Source: Heracleum sosnowskyi
Taxonomy: Eukaryota > Streptophyta > Magnoliopsida > Apiales > Apiaceae
Reading direction: 5' to 3'
NCBI GenBank assembly: GCA_030848705.1
Contig: CM061245.1
Location: forward strand, 39,560,711-39,624,710
Length of the DNA stretch: 64,000 bases
In this document: positions 22,681 to 35,290 of the stretch, one piece after another
Position numbering within the stretch: position 1 is the stretch's first letter
How the letters are laid out: the number at the start of each line of letters is the position of its first letter
Notes under the pieces: model-generated
What the model was told of the DNA's origin: nothing
Database searches by the model: none
What the model saw: the letters and a program-made list of their open reading frames with translations, nothing else
Position numbers and translations under genes: made by a program

Positions 22681-23736
22681 TGTTGGGATTTATGGGTGAT
22701 AGCATAGAAACAATTTAACCTTGTATGTACTTAATTTTTAATTAAGTAGAACATACTATCACAACCAAAGTATGTTCTTGTAATCAGTATGCAATGTCAT
22801 TTTAGTTGTGTAATTTGGAAGAAGTTCACTTGCTGTGTTCAAGCCTCAAATAATGCATATTAGATGACAGCATGAATAAAGGTTACTCTCATAAGCATTG
22901 ACAGTAAGATTACAAGAAGACAGAATGTTGCAAGTCACGACAGCATATTCACTCTGACAGCAACATTGGCGGAAGACTACACGACAACAACTTTAGCCCT
23001 CGACAGCAAGTTTGGAAACCTCGACAGCACTCTGTGCGGGGAACTCATACTGTCACCAAAAGAACATTCCTGTCACAGCAAGCTTTGCGGAAAAAGTAAC
23101 TGTCTCGAGAAAGATCCTTGTTCTAGGTATCTTCTCAGTCAAATCCCGTGATAGTTTCAATGTTCAAGAAACAGGCGTGTTGCAGTATCCCTAAGCTGCA
23201 CCAAGTCTGCAAGACTACGACAGAAGCTTCAAGCACTACAAAACAAAAGCGAATCAATTCAAGAGCAAGGTCAAGTCTCTATTTGCTGAATTGTTTTAGC
23301 TGGAAATAGAATGAATGTAGGTTGCTTTCTTTGTAATGTATATCTGACATGTTAGCAATTTAGGAAAGTCACATTGGTAGACATTTTGTAAGAAGCTGCC
23401 ACTTGATAATGACAGCAACTTCACAAACCCGTGTTGACAGTGATAGGATTAGTTATATACTTAGACTATCAATTCATTCTAGGCATGTGGTAACACAAGC
23501 AAGTAAGTGTCTTGAAGAAAACCGAAGCTCAAGAATTCTCTCTTGAGGTTGTATCAAAACTTTGCAAAATAAATAAAAACATTTATTTTGTGAAACTTGT
23601 CTTTCGACCATACTGTTTGTGAATGCATACATATTACTGATAACGTTAAATCTTAGTTTTGGTTGTTGAAATTGAGATTGAATTTTATCAGTATTGCATT
23701 CATCCCCCCCCCTTCTGCAATACACGAGGACCAACA
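22681..23736 (+). repeat. 3' LTR of Sirevirus B (1,056 bp)
   Basis: Same ends as the 5' LTR, with scattered substitutions and a C-run shorter by several bases near 23704-23712. The duplicated GATTT follows at 23737-23741. Confidence 0.93.
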
Positions 23737-23741
23737 GATTT

Positions 23742-24004
23742 ACTAGACCTTTGTGTTAATGCTAAAACAACAACACTTTTGTAATTCAATCCTCTGGATA
23801 CAAAGCGCTTTCAACAACAGTTTTACCGAAATAGCGTTGTTGTTTCTGGCTTTTGTACAACACTTTTGGAAGCTCTAACCGTTGTCTTCAGGAATGTCAG
23901 ACAACGGTACGTACCGTTGTGTGATACACGTAACAGACGGCATCTCAATAGACAACGGTTTTTCGAAGCTTCAGACAATGGGCAAAAACCGTTGTAAAAC
24001 ACTG
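23742..24004. repeat. Right subterminal repeat region of CACTA
   Basis: Dense copies of the subterminal motif in both orientations, for example CCGTTGTCTTCAG, GTCAGACAACGG, CCGTTGTGTG, AGACAACGG and CCGTTGTAAAAC. This mirrors the left end and confirms that both ends belong to one element. Confidence 0.8.
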
Positions 24005-24018
24005 TTTTCCTTGTAGTG
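24005..24018 (-). repeat. Right terminal inverted repeat of CACTA
   Basis: The plus strand reads TTTTCCTTGTAGTG and is followed by the TCT duplication at 24019-24021. Confidence 0.88.
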
Positions 24019-24021
24019 TCT

Positions 24022-24621
24022 ATTAACGTTAACTATCTCCATACACAAATCCCTATGCCCAGAATAGACCTAATGGATGTCCTTGAGACTAAGGACTAAT
24101 CCAAAGCATAGTTCATTATGTACAAGATAACTCTAACGATCTCAAGTCTAAGGACACTTGTACAACTATCACTCAGTGAATAACTATTGACACGTGAGTA
24201 AACTCCATTAGCTGTTCAACTTATCGAGTCATGTTCAGTAAACTTATTCCCTAACAAGCACCTACATACTAGCTATAGTGTCACCACACAAATGCCTATG
24301 AGAACAGACATCCTCCTGACGGGAGCAAGCATAGTATGTACCAATCTTTGCGGATTCACCAACTTCCGATTAGTTATCCTATGATCAGGAACTGTTTAAG
24401 TCTAGAGTTATCATCTTCTAGATCTCACTATTATAATCTCATTATAATTCTAGAAGCTTTACTCTAAACTATGGAACATCTTATTTAAAACACTTTAAAT
24501 AGATAAAGCCCGTAATAAAAACAAAACAAGTCTTTTATTAACATTAATGAAATCAAATAAGAATACAAGAAAGTTCTTCCTGACTCATCACACATGATTG
24601 GATTTAGGACAAATACTTTCA
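24022..24621 (-). repeat. LTR of element A, 5' part
   Basis: This continues the LTR interrupted at 2444. On the minus strand it begins TGAAAGTATTTGTCCTAAAT, a TG start as expected for an LTR. It has no coding content. Confidence 0.65.
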
Positions 24622-24890
24622 TATATAACTCTCTCTCTCCATCTCACTCTCCCCCTCTTTCTATCTCTCTCTCTCTATGTATCTCTCTCCCCTCTCTATG
24701 TATCTCAATATATCTCTCCCGCTCTGTCTCAATAAACATTCGGTTGTTTATTGGCTTTATTATTATTGTCATTGCGTTGTTTGATCAATTTTATAAGAAG
24801 AAGTTTCCGGAGAAACAGAATTTTCTCGTTGGTGTATCCTGTTCTATCCTTTTTTCTGTGTTTATGTTTTTGTTTTGATTCTTGTTTTTT
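24622..24890 (+). other. Background sequence left of Sirevirus D
   Basis: CT-rich sequence (several short TC runs) and then T-rich sequence, resembling a plant 5' untranslated exon followed by an intron. It continues at 58857 after removal of Sirevirus D. No coding exon is recognised. Confidence 0.35.
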
Positions 24891-24895
24891 GTTAA

Positions 24896-25412
24896 TGTTA
24901 GATATAATTGCTGATGTTTGTTTATCAGTGTTTAAATACCAGGAAACTATCAGAGTTTAGCTGGAGGACTAGTCAAGAGTTTAGCTGGAGGACCAGTCAG
25001 AGTTTGTTAAAGTCTGATGGTCAGAGTTTGCTTAGTAGTCGGTGCAATTCAATGAACATTCTAGAAGCGATATTCTTTGAAGATGGAAAGAAGCAAAGAG
25101 ATATCGAGATGGCTAAGGAAACGGAACAGAAGACAGAAGCAATTCTAGATTGATATTAATTGTATAGCTGATTTATAGTAATATCAATTAGAAGATTGTA
25201 CGTAGCTGTGTACTATATAAACACAGATAGGTTAACCCTAAAAGGGGCGCAAATACTGAATACATTATTCTTGTAACCTAGCAGCTCTCTATGATATTTT
25301 ACATCACTGAGAGAGGAGTTTTTAATTCCATTCAGTTTATTATTCATAAACAGTGTTCTTATTGTTATTCTCATACATCTACTTGATTATATATTGCGTA
25401 TTCGGCCTAACA
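24896..25412 (+). repeat. 5' LTR of Sirevirus D (517 bp)
   Basis: It begins TGTTAGATATAATTGC and ends CGGCCTAACA. Near its start come four closely spaced (C)AGAGTTT(A/G) motifs (24953-25030). Same family as the LTR at 653-1202. Confidence 0.95.
25213..25222 (+). promoter_or_regulatory. TATA box in 5' LTR of D
   Basis: CTATATAAAC in the context GTGTACTATATAAACACAG, conserved in the 3' LTR at 58652-58661 and in element C. It is the probable core promoter of the element. Confidence 0.7.
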
Positions 25413-25414
25413 AT

Positions 25415-25427
25415 TGGTATCAGAGCC
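25415..25427 (+). other. Primer-binding site of Sirevirus D
   Basis: TGGTATCAGAGCC lies two bases after the LTR and is complementary to initiator-Met tRNA. Confidence 0.9.
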
Positions 25428-25476
25428 AAGGCTGTTTAATATATACAGTTTATTGATCTAAAACACAAGTATAATC

Positions 25477-27706
25477 ATGACTGAAAACTCTCAGGAAGGT
25501 TCTATTGCTCAAAAGGTTCAATCTGCTTCTGTAAGTCGATATGAATCAATCAGGGTTCCAATGCTCAAACCAGTGGAATATCCAATATGGAAGGTTAAGA
25601 TGACCATGTTTCTAGAAGCCACATATCCAGAATACCTTGATAGAATCTATGATGGTCCTCATATGCCAACTAAACTGTCTCCTGTAGTTGCTGGTCAAGA
25701 ACAAAAAACTGTTCCGAAGGAAAAGAAAGATATGACTCCTGAGGACATCTCATCAATTGTGAAGGATGCAAAAGTTAGACATCTTCTCCATAGTGCCTTA
25801 GATAATGTCATGTCTAACAGAGTTATTGGTTGCAAGACTGCCAAAGAAATCTGGGATGCTTTAGAAGTCAGGTGTCAAGGAACAAGTGCTATAAAGAAGA
25901 ACAGGAAGACTATTTTAACACAGGAATATGAACACTTTGACTCTAGATCTGATGAAACTTTGACAGATACATATGACAGATTCTGTAAATTGTTGAATGA
26001 TTTGTCTCTTGTTGATAAAGAATATGATCTTGAAGAGTCAAATATCAAGTTTCTACTATCTCTACCTGAAAAATGGGATTTAAAGGCAACATCAATAAGA
26101 GATAATTATGATCTTGCAGAAACAGATCTTGATGAAATTTATGGGTTGCTTAAAACTCATGAACTTGAGATAGAACAAAGAAACAAAAGGTCTGGAAAGA
26201 AGACAAAATCTGTAGCTCTCAAAGTTGAAGAAAAACTCATGAAGAAAGAAACATCAAAGAAGAAAGCTAAGGGAAAAGCTTTGGTCATAAACTCTGATGG
26301 TGATTCAAACTCTGATGCTTCTTCTGAATCTGAGGATGATGAAGAACAACTGATGCAAATGGCTGCGTTGATGGTGAAAACCTTCAAGAAGATGGGTTTT
26401 AAGAACTTCAAGAAGGGAAAAAGATTCTCGAGGAAAGATTCAAACTCTGAAAGAAAGAGTTTCAGAAAGTCTGAAGGAAGGGATACCAAGTATGGAAGAC
26501 AAGTTTGAGATCCAGTGCTACAAGTGTAAAGAGATGGGTCATTATGCTCCAGAGTGCAAGAAAGGAAAATCTGAGAAAGCACTCATCACTAAAGGAAAAG
26601 ACTGGGCAGACACTTCAGACTCTGATGAAGATGTCAGCTATGCTCTTATGGCAACTGTTGAAGATAAATCTGAGACATCTGAGAATAAGGTACCCCTAAC
26701 AACTTATTCTTATGATATTGATAATATATCTGAATTGAGAATTTATCTTAAAAGCATACATGTTAGTTATAGAGATCAGACTTTAGAAAATGAGAGAATT
26801 AAAACTGAGAATCTTAAGCTTAAAGATAGAAATAAATTTCTTGAAGAAGAGCTTGTTAACATGCAACAAGTTCAAAAGGAAAGAGATGATGTTGTTTATG
26901 TTGAGCAAGAGTTGTTAAAGAGATTTAAACAACTAGAATCTGATTTGGAGAAAGAGAGGAAGGTAATTAAAACCTGGACTAATTCTGGAAAAGACACACA
27001 TCAAGTTTTTCAAACAGATACAGTTGGGTTAGGTTACTGTGAAAAAGATGAACTAAGGTTTAAAGATAAAGTTAAAGTTAAACCACAACTTAAACCTGTG
27101 AAATTTGTCTCTGAATCAAGTAAGCAAACCTCTGTACTTGAAACAGAAGCTGTTAAAGAATCAGTAAAAACTTGTGTTAAACAGGTGAATGTTGGTCTAA
27201 TGACAGAGAAACAATTCAAGTATAAGCTCAAAGAGGTAAAGTCTGTTGAAAAACAGAAAGTGTCCAGGAAGAATAGGAATGGAAAAGTAGGCATTAATAA
27301 AAGAAATGATTATCTGCCTAATTCTGATGCTCCTAGAAAGACATGTCATAGTTGTGGTAGTACTAACCATCTGGCAAGTTTCTGCACGAAAAACAAAGAT
27401 ATTAATTCTTTACCCTCCAAGTCTGGAGTGAAGAATGATTTTGTTAGGGTTAGACCACAGACTTTATGCACACACTGTGGGAGCACTTGGCATTCCATTT
27501 ATACTTGTAAGAGCTATCATGCCATTTATCACAACTATTATGAGTTAAAACCCAACTTGAAATGGGTGAGAGCAAACTCTGCAAGTGTAAAGTCTGACAC
27601 AGTTAGCTCCAACTCTGTTGAAAGTTTTTCCGCTGCAAAAGCTAACTATGTTAAGAAAGCCAAAGGATCCAAGAAAGTCTGGATCCTTAAATCTAACTCT
27701 TTGTAA
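25477..27706 (+). pseudogene. gag of Sirevirus D, one frameshift
   Basis: ATG at 25477 opens a 343-codon frame with the capsid-like region (WKVKMTMFLE, EIWDALEVRCQG, NIKFLLSLPEKWDL). Near 26485-26500 reading must move one base forward to continue into zinc knuckle 1 (CYKCKEMGHYAPEC, about 26516-26557), a coiled-coil-prone segment (26740-26970), knuckle 2 (CHSCGSTNHLASFC, about 27346) and knuckle 3 (CTHCGSTWHSIYTC, about 27468). The frame ends at TAA 27704-27706. Three knuckles is more than the one or two usual in Copia gag. An acidic stretch near 26290-26345 is encoded by AACTCTGA motifs (N-S-D/E). Confidence 0.88.
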
Positions 27707-27726
27707 TTGTTTGTGATTGCAGGGCA
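27704..27726 (+). promoter_or_regulatory. gag-pol junction of D with splice-acceptor-like site
   Basis: The gag stop TAA is followed by TTGTTTGTGATTGCAG and GGC. Pol is in a different frame from gag here. The T-rich tract ending in TTGCAG|GGC matches the junction of element B, although the surrounding protein sequence differs. Confidence 0.4.
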
Positions 27727-30700
27727 TAAGGGAAAGTACCCTGATCTTGGACAGTGGATGTTCAGGACACATGACTGGAAATAAAGCCCTGCTATCAGAC
27801 TATGAGGAGAAGGCTGGCCCAAAAGTTTCCTATGGAGATGGCAACATAGGACGTACTATGGGATATGGCAATATCAATCTTGGAAGTGTCATCATCACAA
27901 ATGTAGCTCTTGTCCCAGGACTCAAGCATGATCTGCTATCTGTGAGTCAAATCTGTGATAGAGGATATCATGTAGATTTTCAACCTGAATACTGTGAGGT
28001 TGTTTGTAAATCTACAGGGAAAGTTGTTCTAGTTGGACACAGACGTAACAATATCTATGAAGCAAGTTTGGTAACAAACTCTGAAGGAAAAGCTGTGTGT
28101 CTGTCTGCAAAAATGTCAAATGAAGAGAGTTGGAAATGGCATAAGAAGCTCTCTCACCTAAACTTGAACAACATCAATGAGCTAATTCGAAAAGATCTTG
28201 TAAGGGGACTTCCAAAGTCAATACTCAGCTTAGATGGTCTGTGTGATTCTTGTCAAAAGGCCAAGCAAAGGAAGTCATCTTTCAAGAGTAAGTCTAAATC
28301 TTCAGTTGTGGATCCTTATCATCTTCTTCATGTTGATCTATTTGGTCCAGTGAATATAATGTCTCTTGGAAAAAAGAAATATGCTCTTGTCATTGTTGAT
28401 GAGTACACTAGGTACACTTGGGTGTATTTCTTAGCAAAGAAGGATGAAACTGCTTTAACTCTGATGGATCATGTAAAGCTACTGGAGAAAGGATCACAGT
28501 ATAAAGTGAAAATTATCAGGAGTGATAATGGTACTGAATTCAGAAATGCAATAATAGAAGAATTTTGCAAAGAAAGAGGAGTGAAGCAAGAATTTTCCGC
28601 ACCAGGGACTCCACATCAAAATGGTGTAGTTGAAAGAAAGAACAGAACCTTAATCGAAGCTGCCAGAACAATGCTTGAGGAAGCAAAATTGCCAACTTAT
28701 TTCTGGGCATAAGCTGTTCAAACAGCTTGTTTTACTCAAAATGCTACACTGATCAACAGGCAGGGGAAAACACCATATGAGATGGTGAAAAATAAGAAGC
28801 CAAATTTGAAATATTTTCATATTTTTGGATGCAAATACTTTGTGTTGAAAACTCATCCTGAACAGTTGACAAAGTTTGACTTAAAAGCTGATGAAGGAAT
28901 TTTTGTTGGATACCCGCTGTCAACTAAAGCATTCAGAGTCTACAATCTGAGAACTAAAGTGATCATGGAATCTATACATGTGTCATTTGATGACAAGAAA
29001 ATAACTGAAATAGAAGATGAAGAATATCATGATCAACTTCGCTTTGGAAATGAAGATCTAAACTCTGATGATGTAAACTCTGATGAAGCAAATCCAACAA
29101 ACTCTGACGAAGCATACTCTGAACCTCTACTGGTAAACACTGAGGGAGTTTCTCTGACAGAACAAAATAGAGAACCAGTTGAGGGGGAGCGTGAAGATAC
29201 TTCAGCCACATCTCGAAATGATGATTCACATTCTGAAAATGAGTCTACTGAAGAATCTAACAGAAATTCTGAATCAAACTCTGAAATTTCAAACTCTGAG
29301 CAGTCCAATTCAGGGGGAGCCTCAGAGAATGCAGATGGTCAAGAAGAAAATCAGGAAAGCATGGATCAAGGGGGAAGATCTAATGATGATAGAAGCCAAT
29401 TACCAACAGCAAGAAGGTGGACACAAGCTCATACACCTGACTTGATAATTGGAGATCCTGATGCAAGTGTGAGAACAAGAAGTGCAACAACAAATGAATG
29501 TCTGTTTCATGCATTTCTATTTCAAACAGAGCCTAAGAAAGTGGAAGAAGCTCTTCAAGATGCTAATTGGATAACAGCAATGCAAGAAGAGTTAAATGAA
29601 TTTGAAAGAAATGAAGTCTGGACACTTGTACCAAGACCAAAGAATAGATCTATTGTTGGTACAAAGTGGGTTTTCAGAAACAAAACAGACAGTGATGGAG
29701 TGATTACAAGGAATAAGGCTAGACTTGTGGCTAAAGGCTATTCACAGCAGGAAGGAATTGACTATGATGAAACCTTTGCTCCAGTTGCTAGATTGGAGGC
29801 AATAAGGATTTTTCTGGCCTATGCTGCTCACAAGAAGTTTAAAGTCTTTCAGATGGATGTGAAAAGTGCTTTTCTCAATGGGAAACTTGAAGAAGAAGTG
29901 TTTGTTGAACAACCACAAGGGTTTGTAGATCCCAAGCATCCAGATTATGTCTACAGGTTTGACAAGGCATTATATGGACTAAAGCAGGCACCTAGAGCAT
30001 GGTATGAAACTCTGGCTCAATTTCTTTTAGAAAGTGGGTTCACTAGAGGTACAATTGATAAAACCTTGTTCTATTTCAATACTGGTAATGATTTGCTTTT
30101 AGTTCAAATTTATGTGGATGACATAATTTTGGGTCTACTAATGACAAACTCTGTAAGAAATTTGCCAAGCTTATGCAGTCCAGGTACCAAATGAGCATGA
30201 TGGGAGAGCTTAGTTATTTTCTAGGCTTGCAGGTAAAGCAAACAGATGATGGGATTTTTATCAATCAAGCAAAATATACCAGAAATCTTCTCAAGAAATT
30301 TGGTATGCTTGATAGTTCATCTGCCACAACTCCTATGGCAACTGCAACAAAGCTAGACAAAGACACAGGAACTTCAGTAGATATGACAAACTACAGAGGC
30401 ATGATAGGGTCTCTTCTTTATTTGACTGCAAGTAGACCTGACATTATGTATGCAACATGTCTTTGTGCAAGATTTCAAGCAGATCCCAGAGAGCCTCATC
30501 TAACAGCTGTGAAAAGGATTTTCAAATATCTCAAAGGAACCATAACCTTGGGTTTGTGGTATCCTAGAGAATCAGAGTTTAAATTAATTGGTTACTCTGA
30601 TGCAGATTTTGCAGGCTGTAAGATTGACAGAAAGAGCACAAGTGGAAGCTGTCAATTTTTAGGTGACAGATTGGTTTCGTGGTACAGCAAGAATCAGAAA

Positions 30701-30997
30701 TCAATTTCCACATCCACAGCAGAAGCAGAGTATATTGCTGCTGGTAGCTGTTGTGCACAGATTCTGTGGATGAAGAATCAATTGTTGGATTATGGGTTAA
30801 GGTACTCTAAAATACCTATTTTCTGTGATAATCAAAGTGCTATTGCTATGACAGGAAATCCAATACAGCATTCCATGACCAAGCACATCAGCATAAGGTA
30901 TCACTTTATCAGGGAACATGATATGAAGCTCATGTTTTTTGTGCATATGTTAACTGTCATACAAATTTTGTTGATATACTCTGGAAGCATACTCTGA
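27717..30997 (+). pseudogene. pol of Sirevirus D, stop codon and frameshift
   Basis: Protease LDSGCSGHMTG, integrase ([36 protein letters not shown]), reverse transcriptase ([18 protein letters not shown] near 30115) and RNase H ([20 protein letters not shown] near 30595) are all readable. A TAA at 28710-28712 replaces a codon that is GAA in element B. A missing T near 30125 shifts the frame right after the catalytic YVDD. The RNase H tail after about 30920 is garbled. The segment 29050-29330 has many N-S-D/E repeats encoded by AACTCTGA motifs, in the variable linker between integrase and reverse transcriptase. Confidence 0.9.
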
Positions 30998-32188
30998 TGA
31001 TAAACTCTGATGTTATACTCTGATTGTGATATTGTCTGAAACATATGAACCGATGAAGAAAATTGTTGAAGCATGATTCTCAGTAAGTAATCATGAATCC
31101 TTCTAAGTTATATATGATCTAATCTCAAATATGTGCAGCAAATTAACACAGCATGATACTGTCTCAATATTTATAGCATCTCTTAGTTTATTGATCTTAT
31201 ACACTGAGTCTGTATTAGCTGTTTGTACTTTCTCTCATAAATGATATACGTTAAATGATGTCAGTCTAAACTCTTAAAATTAGTTGTTGTTAATTCACCC
31301 CTAAGCAAAAGATGCAAAAACATGCACAAATTCCTTTGAGATCATGTTGTGCCTAGGAAGACCCATGAACTTATTGTATGAAATAAGGGCTAAAATTTTC
31401 AAATTTTTGGTGACTAGTGCCAACCACTGATTACTGGAAAAGAAAAAAAAATAGAAATTTTTATAAAGGGGGTGAAACCAAATAAATTCATATCAAAGTA
31501 CAGAGTTTAGATGAGATCAGAATATGTGTTACATATGAGAGTTTGGGCAACCAGTTTTTTTTTTACTGATTTATTTTGTGGATTTTATGCACTTTGAGAT
31601 GATCTAAATATTTATATTCAGTAAACTCTGCTATTCACACACAATTTCTCACAACTGTGCACTTAGAGAAAAGAGATTATTAATGAAGGAGGAGAATTGA
31701 TAAAAACTGATGCACTGTGTACTCTACGCCGAGGTAATTTATTTTTAATCTCTGATGATTAAAATAAATAAATGTGGTTCAGACATTTCATAATTATCGA
31801 GGAACATTATTTTTGGAAAATAGAGAGTATGATTGATAACGGTTTGTTGAGTTTTGAAAATAATAAAAGGTGTCTAGAAAGTAGCAGTAATTAGTGCCTT
31901 TTACTGCGCATGCGTGTTGAAAACTACCGTGATTAATGTGTCAGTTAATGCATGTGTGACAACTGTCCCACTCACACACTTCACGAATAAGCCTGTTGTG
32001 CATCTTAATGATTAAAACTCTTCAGTTTTTAATTCATAATTAATCATTAAACTCACAACGTTTCAAATTTTTACAGACTTGCTCTTTTCACAGGACATTT
32101 TCACATAAGCATATTCACAAACATTTTCTGCATCATTTTCTCAAACACTTTTCTAAGCTTAAACTCTGATTTATTTCAAATCTTTCTA
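30998..32188 (+). promoter_or_regulatory. Spacer between pol and additional ORF of D
   Basis: No gene. It has AACTCTGA-type motifs at about 30997, 31622 and 32160, and CAGAGTT near 31503. The last 150 bases are CA/CT-rich like a plant leader and end at TTCTAATGGC around the ATG at 32189. The layout matches the spacer before the additional ORF of element B. Confidence 0.4.
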
Positions 32189-33069
32189 ATGGCAACTACC
32201 ATGTTTCAATCTTTTGGTCTCGAATTTGTTCCTAACAACTATGCAGCACCACTATCTACTGAGAATGTCCCAGAGGCGTTTCATCTTTTTCAGAACTTTC
32301 TTGCTCAATCTGATATTGGGCATGCACTGGTGGCACCAGCAAAGTTATCTGGTTCTCAAATCAAAGCCTTCTGGGAGACAGGCGTGTATGATGATGGAGG
32401 TGAATCAGGCACTCCTTCTATAATCTTTGAATTTGCTGAAGAAGAGTATGTAGTTACTCCAACTACTGTAAGAGATGCTCTTGGATGTGAAGATTTCAAT
32501 GCGTTCACCATTTCTGTTGGTGATTCTGATCTTCAGCGTATGATGAGGGAGATTGGTTATTCTGGGACTTTAGCAAGAACAGGAAATTTGAAGCGACCGT
32601 TCTTGAGGAAGGAGTGGAGTTTCTTCTTCGATTGCATTACAAGGGCGTTCGGGAAGAAGTGTACAAATTGGGATGCAATTCCAATCGACAGTCTACAAAT
32701 TGGGTATTCTCTTCTCTATGGTGCTCATTTTGACTATGCTAGACTTGTTTTGAACAATATAGGTGAAAAGATGACAGAGAATAGGAGTGTAGTTTACTTT
32801 TCTCGTTTCTGTCAATTAATCTTTTCTATGTGTGTTGATGGGATTGAGATAGCTGAGGAGGATGTCATTCCCTCATTTAAATTACATAAGAGAATATTCT
32901 TTGATCTCACAAACAAGGATGTTAAGAAAAGGAATGTTGATGACTTGATGCTTCATGCTTCAGTCCAACAGTTTTTAAACCCTCAACCACAACCACAGGC
33001 ACAACCAGAACCAATTCAGCCTCTAAACTCTGAACCTCTTCCATCTACATCTCAAAAACCAAAGGCTGG
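32189..33069 (+). pseudogene. Additional ORF of Sirevirus D, part 1
   Basis: ATG at 32189 opens about 294 codons up to the insertion of Gypsy E. Motifs IKAFWETGV, TPSIIFEF and FLRKEWSFFFD align in order with the first part of the additional ORF of element B, so the N-terminal domain is shared between two quite different Sireviruses. The end is Pro/Gln-rich (PQPQPQAQPEP). No signal peptide or membrane segment is visible. I do not recognise a fold. Confidence 0.75.
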
Positions 33070-35188
33070 TGTAACACCCCCCATCTATATCTAAATGAGG
33101 GGCTACCTATTAAACCTTAAACCTGCAAACAGAGCACTAAAATAATCTCTAAATAATAATAATTAAACAGTCTAATAATCTCCAAGATAATATTAAACCT
33201 CCAAAACGGTTCAAAGCAATAAATATGAAAAACTCAAATGTCTAAAATAATATTCAAGTCTAAATAGCGATAGAAGTCTGCAAATCCTAATCAATGATAT
33301 AAAGGGGTGGCTCTCCATCACACAGTCCCAGATCCCCCTAAGCACCTGCCAGAAAAAGAATACGGCATGAGCCAATCGCCCAGTACGGATTTGGAATACA
33401 GTTTAATAAAACAGAAAACAGATATTCATATTTGACAGTTTATAATAAAACATTTATTTAAAAATAATTATGGCTGAAGCAACGAGGGGTTAGGATATAT
33501 CATACCGAGATCAGAACAGAACAGATACAAATACACACATCATAGGGTACCTAATGTGTGCAACAAACCGGATAACGTGTACGGCATATACAACGTCACC
33601 GTCAAATCACAAATCACAAATCATAAATTCTGGGTGCACCCACGTATCCTGAAACAAATATCAAATGCGCAAAAGCTCGCCTCCTGAGCTATCAGAACAG
33701 AAGGATACGCCATGACCAATCACACTGCCATGGAAGTGTCATGTCACTGGTGCCGCAATGACATGGTTGTAGTACCCCTACAGCTGGTTAACTCGGTATA
33801 CCCTATATCACTAAGGGTTCAAATATAATATTTCGCAAAACATTTTAAAATCTCACATAACAGATATTCTCAATATTTTCAGCAGATATAAAATATACGC
33901 AATGTCAGAAAATCGCAGAAACAGATATTTAAATATTTTCAAAACAGATTTAAAAATATTTTTCAGAGCCAGAACAAATTTTCAGAAAAATGATTAAAAC
34001 CAAACGAACAGATTTGAGGTCAAACAAATTTAATTTAAATATTTCTCAGAGGAGTAGCGCTGAATAAAAGAGAAGAGAATCCGTACCTCGAAAATAGCTA
34101 CCACAAACACTAATGAAATTCACAATGATCCGCTAATTTCCCCGCGCTCTATCTAATAGAAAAAAAAATGAATTTTATAATTAAAATTTCTTAAATACTT
34201 ATTTAATATTATATAATTTATTTAATCTTCTCTATTGACTTTATCATCATTAAACCTATTTAATTAATAATATATTAACAAACAAGTTAATGCTACGAAT
34301 TAAACTACACAAATCAGTGGCCAAACTTGGTTATGTAGCATAAATAAATAATATATAATATAATAGCTATTTATTACATGTGACACTACTATTAAACATC
34401 AGAACACTCCAAATACATCAATACAACTTAACTAGGTTTATTAGCTAACAATAACCAATCACAACGCATGTAAACTAATATTTTAATATTATAAATATAA
34501 CACAAGCGACATTACATGTCATTCTTTAAGTTATCTAATTCAAAAGAAAATACAGGACACAATTTATAGTACTTATAGTTACAGGCAAAGCAGCCAAAAT
34601 TTGTTTATAAATTAATTAACAAACTAACCGATGCTTATATCAACTAAAAGAAAATATTAATTAACATATAGAAGAAAACTTATACATTAAATCTCATGAA
34701 ACCAAATTCAAGTGTAAACATATGTTTGCATCAGTGCATACATTCGTGAAATCATGGTGGCTCCAAATTATTAAAACGAATAACTGAATAATTAAATACT
34801 AAGTATAAAATAATACCCGAATTAATGACTCTAAAACCTATACATGTTTTCATAATCTGACTTGCAAAACCAGATCTCTCAAGGTTGAAAAATCAATTCC
34901 AAACAACGTATTAAAGCATTGTATAGACGGGTGAACTATGCAGATCGAAGGAGTAGATATTTAACAAGTTAAATAATACATACCAGATGACAAAACAGAG
35001 ATAGAAATAATGAATCACTTGCTCCAGTTTTTCTTGTCTATTAGCGCGGCTCGAGAATGTTAGTATTATTATATTAGGGTTATTGTCATGGGGGTATTAG
35101 CAGGGTGTATTGTTTTATAAACAATCACGGACACTATACGATTAGGATAACGAAGCTGATATGTATACAATTCTAATTCTTGTATTAA

Positions 35189-35263
<75 letters not shown>

Positions 35264-35284
35264 ATAAAATTTATGGATATTACA
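33070..35284 (-). repeat. 3' LTR of Gypsy E (2,215 bp)
   Basis: On the minus strand it begins TGTAATATCCATAAATTTTA and ends GGGGGGTGTTACA. It holds a long ATT/AAT microsatellite near its start and otherwise AT-rich noncoding sequence. Confidence 0.95.
35184..35263 (+). repeat. ATT microsatellite in 3' LTR of E
   Basis: About 25 TTA/ATT units interrupted by AGT at three places. The counterpart in the other LTR is 42364-42443, with the interruptions in slightly different positions. Confidence 0.9.
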
Positions 35285-35290
35285 TATATA

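Larger units (their letters stand above)
9350..23736 (+). mobile_element. Sirevirus (Copia superfamily) B, complete with both LTRs
   Basis: This 14.4-kb LTR retrotransposon lies in the CACTA and is flanked by GATTT at 9345-9349 and 23737-23741. The order is LTR, Met-tRNA primer site, gag with two zinc knuckles, pol (protease, integrase, reverse transcriptase, RNase H, the Copia order), a small acidic ORF, a long additional ORF, polypurine tract, LTR. The additional ORF after pol marks it as a Sirevirus. The two LTRs differ at roughly 25 sites by eye (about 2.4 percent), so the insertion is not recent. Pol is intact but gag and the additional ORF carry frameshifts. The motif RCTGTCA is strongly over-represented outside pol. 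Confidence 0.93.

Noticed and set aside
24594..24878. A 94-residue Ser/Leu/Ile-rich frame with a possible membrane helix
   Set aside because: It starts in the LTR of element A and runs through CT microsatellites and T-rich sequence. Composition alone explains the hydrophobicity.
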